Assembly: GCF_021811875.1 (NCBI RefSeq)
Contig: NZ_JAJBJD010000011.1
Location: forward strand, 1 to 12,301
Length of the DNA stretch: 12,301 nt
Origin: Candidatus Bandiella numerosa
Lineage (GTDB): Bacteria > Pseudomonadota > Alphaproteobacteria > Rickettsiales > Midichloriaceae
Direction of reading: 5' to 3'
Both the position numbers and the translations under genes were made by a program. A model generated the notes under the pieces. It was not told where the DNA came from and made no database searches. It was given only the letters and a program-made list of their open reading frames with translations. Of this stretch, positions 6,943-12,301 are shown piece after piece (within the stretch, counting starts at the first letter, position 1; every line of letters begins with the position of its first letter).

Positions 6943-8462
6943 AAGCTTCAGAAATAGTAGATGTACTAAAAAATGAAATAGCCAATCTAGAGCATAAAGT
7001 GGAATTTGAAGAGGTTGGTCAGGTCATAAAAATTTTTGATGGCGTTGCAATAGCATACGGTCTTGATAATGTTGAATTCAATGAAATAGTACAATTTGAA
7101 AATGGCGTTGAAGGTATAGTTTTTAACATTGAAGAAGATAATGTTGGGATTGTTATATTAGGGGATGATAAAGATATAAAGGAAGGTGAGATTATAAAGC
7201 GAAAAAAACAATTTTTTGAGGCTCCGACTGGTAAAAGCTTATTGGGGCGAGTTGTTGATGCCTTTGGAAATCCACTTGATAATAAAGGGGAGCTTAAAGA
7301 CGTAATTTATAAAAAAGTAGATGTAAAAGCTCCAGGAATTATTGCTAGGAAATCAGTTCATGAACCTGTTCAAACAGGAATAAAGGTTATTGACAGTTTA
7401 GTGCCAATTGGTAGAGGTCAACGTGAGTTAATAATTGGAGATAGACAAGTTGGAAAAACCTCTATAGCAATTGATACTATACTGAACCAAAAAGAAATAA
7501 ATAAGTCAAACGACGAAAGTGAGAAGCTGTATTGCATATATGTAGCGATTGGTCAAAAAAGATCTTCAGTTGCAAAAATTGTGAAAAAATTAGAGGAAGC
7601 AGGCGCTTTAGAATACACAATTGTTGTAGTTGCCTCAGCATCCGACCCAACTCCATTACAATTCTATGCTCCATATGTTGGATGTACAATGGGGGAGTTT
7701 TTTAGAGATAATGGTATGCATGCATTGATTATTTATGATGATTTAAGCAAACATGCAGTGTGTTATCGTCAGATGTCGCTTTTGTTAAGGAGACCTCCTG
7801 GAAGGGAAGCGTATCCTGGTGATATTTTTTACGTACACTCAAGGCTTTTAGAAAGAGCTGCGAAGCTTTCAGATGAGATGGGAGCCGGTTCGTTAACTGC
7901 ATTACCAATTATAGAGACTCAGGCAGGAGATGTTTCTGCATACATACCTACAAATGTTATATCAATAACAGATGGGCAAATTTTTCTAGAAACGGAATTG
8001 TTTTATAAAGGGATTAAACCTGCTATTAATATCGGGCTATCTGTTAGTAGAGTTGGATCGGCAGCTCAGATAGGTGCAATGAAAAAAGTTGCTGGGACTA
8101 TGAAGCTTGATTTAGCTCAGTATAGGGAAATGCAAGCTTTTTCTCAATTTGCATCTGATTTGGACTCATCAACAAAAGATTTGCTTGCAAGAGGTGATAG
8201 GCTTACTGAGTTATTAAAGCAACCGCTATATGCTCCTTTACAAATTGAAGAGCAAGTGATTTCAATATTTACAGCAGTTAAAGGATTTTTAAAGGAAATA
8301 GATGTACGCAACATAAGTGATTTTGAAAATAAGTTGCTTTTTCAAATCAAAAAAGACAAAAAAGATTTGCTAAAAAAAATTAGGAAAGAAAAGAAACTTT
8401 CTGAAGAAATGCAGATTGAGCTTACAGACTATTTAAATCAATTTGTAAAACTATATTCTTAA
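6939..8462 (+). CDS. atpA: F1 ATP synthase alpha subunit
   Basis: The alpha subunit forms the alpha3-beta3 hexamer of F1 and carries the non-catalytic nucleotide sites. All 507 residues align by motif with the family (513 in E. coli): Walker A GDRQVGKT at 167-174, the block [17 protein letters not shown] with arginine finger Arg371 (E. coli Arg373), and the N-terminal barrel containing [20 protein letters not shown]. The last 40 residues are unusually lysine-rich, fitting the AT bias. It overlaps atpH at its start and is followed three bases later by atpG. Confidence 0.98.
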   Translation: MKASEIVDVLKNEIANLEHKVEFEEVGQVIKIFDGVAIAYGLDNVEFNEIVQFENGVEGIVFNIEEDNVGIVILGDDKDIKEGEIIKRKKQFFEAPTGKSLLGRVVDAFGNPLDNKGELKDVIYKKVDVKAPGIIARKSVHEPVQTGIKVIDSLVPIGRGQRELIIGDRQVGKTSIAIDTILNQKEINKSNDESEKLYCIYVAIGQKRSSVAKIVKKLEEAGALEYTIVVVASASDPTPLQFYAPYVGCTMGEFFRDNGMHALIIYDDLSKHAVCYRQMSLLLRRPPGREAYPGDIFYVHSRLLERAAKLSDEMGAGSLTALPIIETQAGDVSAYIPTNVISITDGQIFLETELFYKGIKPAINIGLSVSRVGSAAQIGAMKKVAGTMKLDLAQYREMQAFSQFASDLDSSTKDLLARGDRLTELLKQPLYAPLQIEEQVISIFTAVKGFLKEIDVRNISDFENKLLFQIKKDKKDLLKKIRKEKKLSEEMQIELTDYLNQFVKLYS

Positions 8463-8465
8463 AAT

Positions 8466-9353
8466 ATGCCATCGCTGAAATATATAAAAAATAGGATAAA
8501 AGGAATAAATTCTACTAAAAAAATTACTCAGGCAATGAAGATAGTTTCCGCATCTAGCTTGAGAAGTGCGCAAAATAGTATAGTTAATGCGGAAGCGTAT
8601 TTAAAAGGGTTTCAAAGGCTTTTGATAGACGTAAATAATAAAGCTCCAGACCTTTTGGAGCAATTTATTTCTTTATCTACGAAGATTGATAAGTCAAAAA
8701 CATTGTTTATTGCTTTTGGCTCTGACAAAGGTTTATGTGGTTCATTTAATTCGAAAATAACTAGCTATATTACTTCTAAATTACAGCAAAAAAATGATGC
8801 TAAAATTTTCTGTGTAGGCAACAGAATTTCACAATACATGCAGGCGCATCATAAAAAAAATATTGAAAAAAGCGTACCTTTTTTTAGAGAAAATAATAAA
8901 AAAATTTCCTATAATGCCTCTGTTTTATTAAGTAAAGAGATTAAGGATGTGTTTTTAAAAGAAAAATTTAGTGAGTGTAGAGTTGTATATACAAAATTCA
9001 ACTCTGTTCTAAGTCAACAAGTTAAAGACATTAAGTTAATGCCACTGCAAATGGATGAAATAGAAAATACTAGTTATTTTGCAAAGTCTGATGGGGAAAT
9101 TTTTGAATTTGATAATGATATAGAGCTAATTTTGAAAAAATTGATTGATGATTATATTGCCGCTACCATTTTGCATGTGTGCTCTAATAGTTTAACCTGC
9201 GAACATTCAACGAGAATGTTAGCAATGGATAGTGCTACAAAAAACTCAGACAAAATGCTTAAAGAATTGAATTTGCTCTATAATAGGAGTAGACAAGCTA
9301 TTATTACAAAAGAATTAATTGAAATTATTTCTGGAGCGGAAGCAATTAATTAA
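8466..9353 (+). CDS. atpG: F1 ATP synthase gamma subunit
   Basis: Gamma is the rotating central shaft that couples proton flow to catalysis. Both coiled-coil ends are recognisable in the 295 residues: the N-terminal helix IKNRIKGINSTKKITQAMKI and the C-terminal family signature NRSRQAIITKELIEIISGAE. The GSDKGLCGSFN stretch (about 84-94) of the Rossmann-like domain is also typical. It starts three bases after atpA with no clear ribosome binding site, suggesting coupling to atpA translation, and 27 bases separate it from atpD. Confidence 0.97.
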   Translation: MPSLKYIKNRIKGINSTKKITQAMKIVSASSLRSAQNSIVNAEAYLKGFQRLLIDVNNKAPDLLEQFISLSTKIDKSKTLFIAFGSDKGLCGSFNSKITSYITSKLQQKNDAKIFCVGNRISQYMQAHHKKNIEKSVPFFRENNKKISYNASVLLSKEIKDVFLKEKFSECRVVYTKFNSVLSQQVKDIKLMPLQMDEIENTSYFAKSDGEIFEFDNDIELILKKLIDDYIAATILHVCSNSLTCEHSTRMLAMDSATKNSDKMLKELNLLYNRSRQAIITKELIEIISGAEAIN

Positions 9354-9374
9354 ATAAAATAATTTGGATGGTAA

Positions 9375-10787
<1,413 letters not shown>

Positions 10788-10797
10788 ATTGTGAGAT

Positions 10798-11187
10798 ATG
10801 TCTAAGGGTAAAATCAATTTGAAAATAGTCACGCCTGAGGGGTATGTTGAAGATTCTCGCTATGATGGTATGTTGTTGCCAGGTGAATTTGGAATTTTTG
10901 AATTATTACCAAATCATGAGAACTATATTGGTATATTAAGGGCAGGCATTATATCTGCATATAAAAATCATGATTTTGTCCCTATTTTTATAATATCACA
11001 ATCGTTTTCACGTTTTGATAATAGTACTAACACTTGTGAAATTAATAGTCCATATGCTATAGATGTCACAAATCCAAAGAAAGTAGAAAGAGAATTTATA
11101 AATAATAAGCTAGAAGGCTCTAATAATTCAGATGAAAGGGATTTTTACAATTATTTATCTGAATATTTTTTTGTCAATAATGTATAG
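10798..11187 (+). CDS. atpC: F1 ATP synthase epsilon subunit
   Basis: Epsilon binds the foot of gamma and, in many bacteria, can inhibit ATP hydrolysis through its C-terminal helices. Of 129 residues, the first 85 or so form the beta-sandwich, with KINLKIVTPEGYVED and LLPGEFGIFELLPNHENYIG matching the family's P-G-x-x-G-x-x-x-L-P-x-H block. The remaining part, about 40 residues, is divergent: it has a short lysine/glutamate stretch, then a polar linker and an aromatic end (YLSEYFFVNNV), without the alanine- and arginine-rich helical hairpin usual for epsilon. It ends the atp operon, ten bases after atpD. Confidence 0.92.
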   Translation: MSKGKINLKIVTPEGYVEDSRYDGMLLPGEFGIFELLPNHENYIGILRAGIISAYKNHDFVPIFIISQSFSRFDNSTNTCEINSPYAIDVTNPKKVEREFINNKLEGSNNSDERDFYNYLSEYFFVNNV

Positions 11188-11233
11188 ATGCTAGTTAATA
11201 CTCTATATTATGGGTATATAATTGTTATTTTAA

Positions 11234-11262
11234 TTGACTTTTTTAACGTATGGTACTAAAAA
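11234..11262 (+). promoter_or_regulatory. Candidate promoter of rplU-rpmA
   Basis: TTGACT (11234-11239) and TAAAAA (11257-11262) are separated by 17 bases and lie about 30 bases before the rplU ATG. A second possible -10 box, TATAAT at 11217-11222, has a poorer partner (TTAATA, 16 bases upstream). No strong terminator for the atp operon precedes them, so read-through is possible. Confidence 0.45.
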
Positions 11263-11292
11263 TATGACTTTAACTGAAGACAAAATAAGCAA

Positions 11293-11616
11293 ATGTTAGC
11301 TGTAATAGAAACAGGTGGTAAACAATATCACGTTAAGGCAGGTGATGTCATTAAAATAGAAAAGTTAGATGGCAAGCTTGGAGATGAAATAAGCTTTACC
11401 AAAGTTCTTGCGCTGTACGATAGCAATAAAGGAAGTGCGGTAAAAATAGGGGAGCCGCTTCTCGAATCAGCTGAGGTTAAAGCCGAAGTTTTAGAGCAGA
11501 TGAAGAATAAAAAGGTTGTTATTTTTAAGAAGAAGAGGCGCCAAAATTATAGAAGAAAAAAGGGTCACAGACAAAATGTGACTGTTTTAAGAATAACTAA
11601 AATAGAGGAAAAATAA
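11293..11616 (+). CDS. rplU: 50S ribosomal protein bL21
   Basis: bL21 binds 23S rRNA in the large ribosomal subunit. The 107-residue protein begins [18 protein letters not shown] and carries the basic [17 protein letters not shown] segment near its end, both diagnostic of the family (103 residues in E. coli). It is followed one base after its stop by rpmA, the almost universal partner. No genes of the atp operon overlap it, and a promoter-like sequence precedes it. Confidence 0.97.
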   Translation: MLAVIETGGKQYHVKAGDVIKIEKLDGKLGDEISFTKVLALYDSNKGSAVKIGEPLLESAEVKAEVLEQMKNKKVVIFKKKRRQNYRRKKGHRQNVTVLRITKIEEK

Positions 11617-11617
11617 T

Positions 11618-11866
11618 ATGGCAACGAAAAAAGCTGGTGGTAGTTCCAAAAATGGAAGAGATTCTCATAGTAAGAGGTTGGGTTTAAAAAAATCTGGAGG
11701 ACAAACAGTTATTCCAGGCAATATAATAGTTCGCCAACGCGGAACTAAATTTTATCCTGGTGATAATGTTGGAATTGGCAAGGATTATACAATTTTTGCT
11801 ATCACCTCTGGAAGAGTAAATTTTTCTTCAGGCAAGAAAAATCGCACATACATTTCGGTAATTTAA
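11618..11866 (+). CDS. rpmA: 50S ribosomal protein bL27
   Basis: bL27 lies near the peptidyl transferase centre, where its N-terminal tail contacts tRNA. The 82-residue product starts [20 protein letters not shown], so it has the Gram-negative type of N-terminus with no cleavable extension. [20 protein letters not shown] is the central family block. An AGAGGA ribosome binding site (11604-11609) inside the end of rplU precedes the ATG. In many bacteria obgE follows; here a tRNA gene comes 16 bases after the stop. Confidence 0.97.
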   Translation: MATKKAGGSSKNGRDSHSKRLGLKKSGGQTVIPGNIIVRQRGTKFYPGDNVGIGKDYTIFAITSGRVNFSSGKKNRTYISVI

Positions 11867-11882
11867 TACAATAATGTAAAAC

Positions 11883-11959
11883 GGGTTTGTAGCTCAGTTG
11901 GTTAGAGTGCACGCCTGATAAGCGTGAGGTCGGTGGTTCAAATCCACCCAGACCCACCA
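11883..11959 (+). tRNA. tRNA-Ile (anticodon GAU)
   Basis: The 77 bases fold into a full cloverleaf: a 7-bp acceptor stem (11883-11889 with 11949-11955, one G-T pair), D stem GCTC/GAGT, anticodon stem CACGC/GCGTG around the loop CTGATAA with GAT at 11917-11919, and T stem GGTGG/CCACC around TTCAAAT. The CCA end is encoded (11957-11959). tRNA-Ile(GAU) usually lies in the 16S-23S spacer; here it stands alone, 16 bases after rpmA and possibly co-transcribed with it. Confidence 0.97.
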
Positions 11960-11980
11960 TCAATGTGTAAGCTTTTTCAT

Positions 11981-12007
11981 AAGAGGTTATGCAACAGAGC
12001 CTTTTTT
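11981..12007 (+). terminator. Candidate terminator after tRNA-Ile
   Basis: AAGAGGTT (11981-11988) can pair with AGCCTTTT (11998-12005), including two G-T pairs, around a 9-base loop, and the T run continues to 12007. A competing hairpin CATAA/TTATG lies at 11978-11991. The stretch GGTTATGCAACAGAGCC also resembles the outer ends of some insertion sequences, so an IS remnant is an alternative. Confidence 0.35.
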
Positions 12008-12046
12008 CATTTCTACCGAACAAAGTCCGTCACAAGTCCTTGTATG

Positions 12047-12174
12047 TTAGTTTTTTAAATTTATACAATTATTACAGTAACCATCCAGTTCTATTGTACT
12101 ATCTTTGAGAGTAAAATTGTTATTACTACAAAGATTTTTAATCTTTTCTAAGAAAATTTTATCACCTATTTCTT
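12047..12174 (-). pseudogene. Fur-family metal regulator, 3' fragment cut by the repeat
   Basis: Reading leftward from 12172, the frame encodes 41 residues ending at TAA (12047-12049). The end reads FTLKDSTIELDGYCNNC, closely matching the Fur C-terminus (helix, then a strand with a GYCxxC cysteine pair). Fur proteins are iron- or zinc-sensing repressors of about 140 residues, so the DNA-binding domain and most of the dimer domain are absent. The frame breaks exactly at the inner edge of the 127-bp repeat: continuing into it gives only non-Fur residues. Either an insertion sequence split the gene, or the rest lies beyond it. The call rests on short similarity judged by eye. Confidence 0.6.
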
Positions 12175-12301
12175 GGCACCGTCAAGTTAATGGAAATATG
12201 GCCGCAACACAACCCTGACCCTTAAATTTTAGGCAGCAGCTATCTCTTGGATAGCTTCATCCCAAATAAATTTAGCTTTTTGAAAATTCTCTCTTTGGAT
12301 A
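12175..12301. repeat. Right copy of the 127-bp perfect inverted repeat
   Basis: This is the exact reverse complement of 1-127, beginning GGCACCGTCAAGTTAA at its inner edge, taken to be the IS terminus. It abuts the broken Fur-like gene on one side and the end of the window on the other. As the element faces the opposite way from the left copy, homologous recombination between full copies would invert the 12-kb segment. Confidence 0.9.
12229..12300 (-). CDS. Putative transposase, C-terminal fragment (right copy)
   Basis: Same 23 codons as the fragment at the left edge, on the opposite strand, with the stop TAA at 12229-12231. It enters from outside the window and only its last residues are visible, so neither the family nor its integrity can be judged. 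Confidence 0.35.
   Translation of the reverse strand: MQRENFQKAKFIWDEAIQEIAAA

Noticed and set aside
11802..12023. A 73-codon open frame on the minus strand across the tRNA
   Set aside because: Its GGFEPPTSRLSGVHSNQLSY core is the well-known false peptide produced by translating the antisense of a tRNA gene.

Overview
The window is a 12.3 kb stretch of AT-rich, tightly packed housekeeping DNA from what is most likely an alphaproteobacterium with a reduced, intracellular (Rickettsiales- or Holosporales-like) lifestyle. Three things suggest this: the F1 ATP synthase genes stand alone in the order atpH-A-G-D-C without the membrane-sector genes, which is the alphaproteobacterial arrangement; the SUF locus is led by an Rrf2-type regulator and ends with a SufT-like DUF59 gene; and a tRNA-Ile(GAU) gene lies outside any rRNA operon. 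This placement is inference; no rRNA or other decisive marker is present. TAA and TGA both serve as normal stops, so the standard bacterial code applies.

Layout. Positions 1-127 and 12175-12301 are perfect inverted copies of one sequence, apparently the end of an insertion sequence carrying the last codons of a putative transposase. Just inside the left copy is a remnant of an IS1-like transposase (128-233). Next come sufE on the minus strand and, divergently, an Rrf2/IscR-type regulator followed by sufB, sufC, sufD, sufS and sufT, all close-packed or overlapping (835-6226). A 137-base spacer with two AT-rich hairpins separates this from atpH, atpA, atpG, atpD and atpC (6364-11187). A shorter spacer with a promoter-like sequence leads into rplU, rpmA and tRNA-Ile (11293-11959). 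Finally, on the minus strand, there is the 3' end of what looks like a Fur-family regulator (12047-12174), cut off exactly where the right inverted repeat begins.

How it works together. SufS takes sulfur from cysteine, SufE accepts and delivers it, SufB-SufC-SufD build the iron-sulfur cluster, SufT is a maturation or transfer accessory, and the Rrf2 protein, which has IscR-like cysteine spacing, probably senses cluster status and represses the divergent promoter region between sufE and itself. A good sigma-70-type promoter and a small inverted repeat at the expected start point support this. The atp operon supplies the five subunits of the catalytic F1 head; rplU-rpmA supply two large-subunit ribosomal proteins. 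I see no convincing novel system here. The most informative observations are the window edges (likely a contig bounded by a repeated IS end), the interrupted Fur-like gene, and the regulatory layout of the suf locus.
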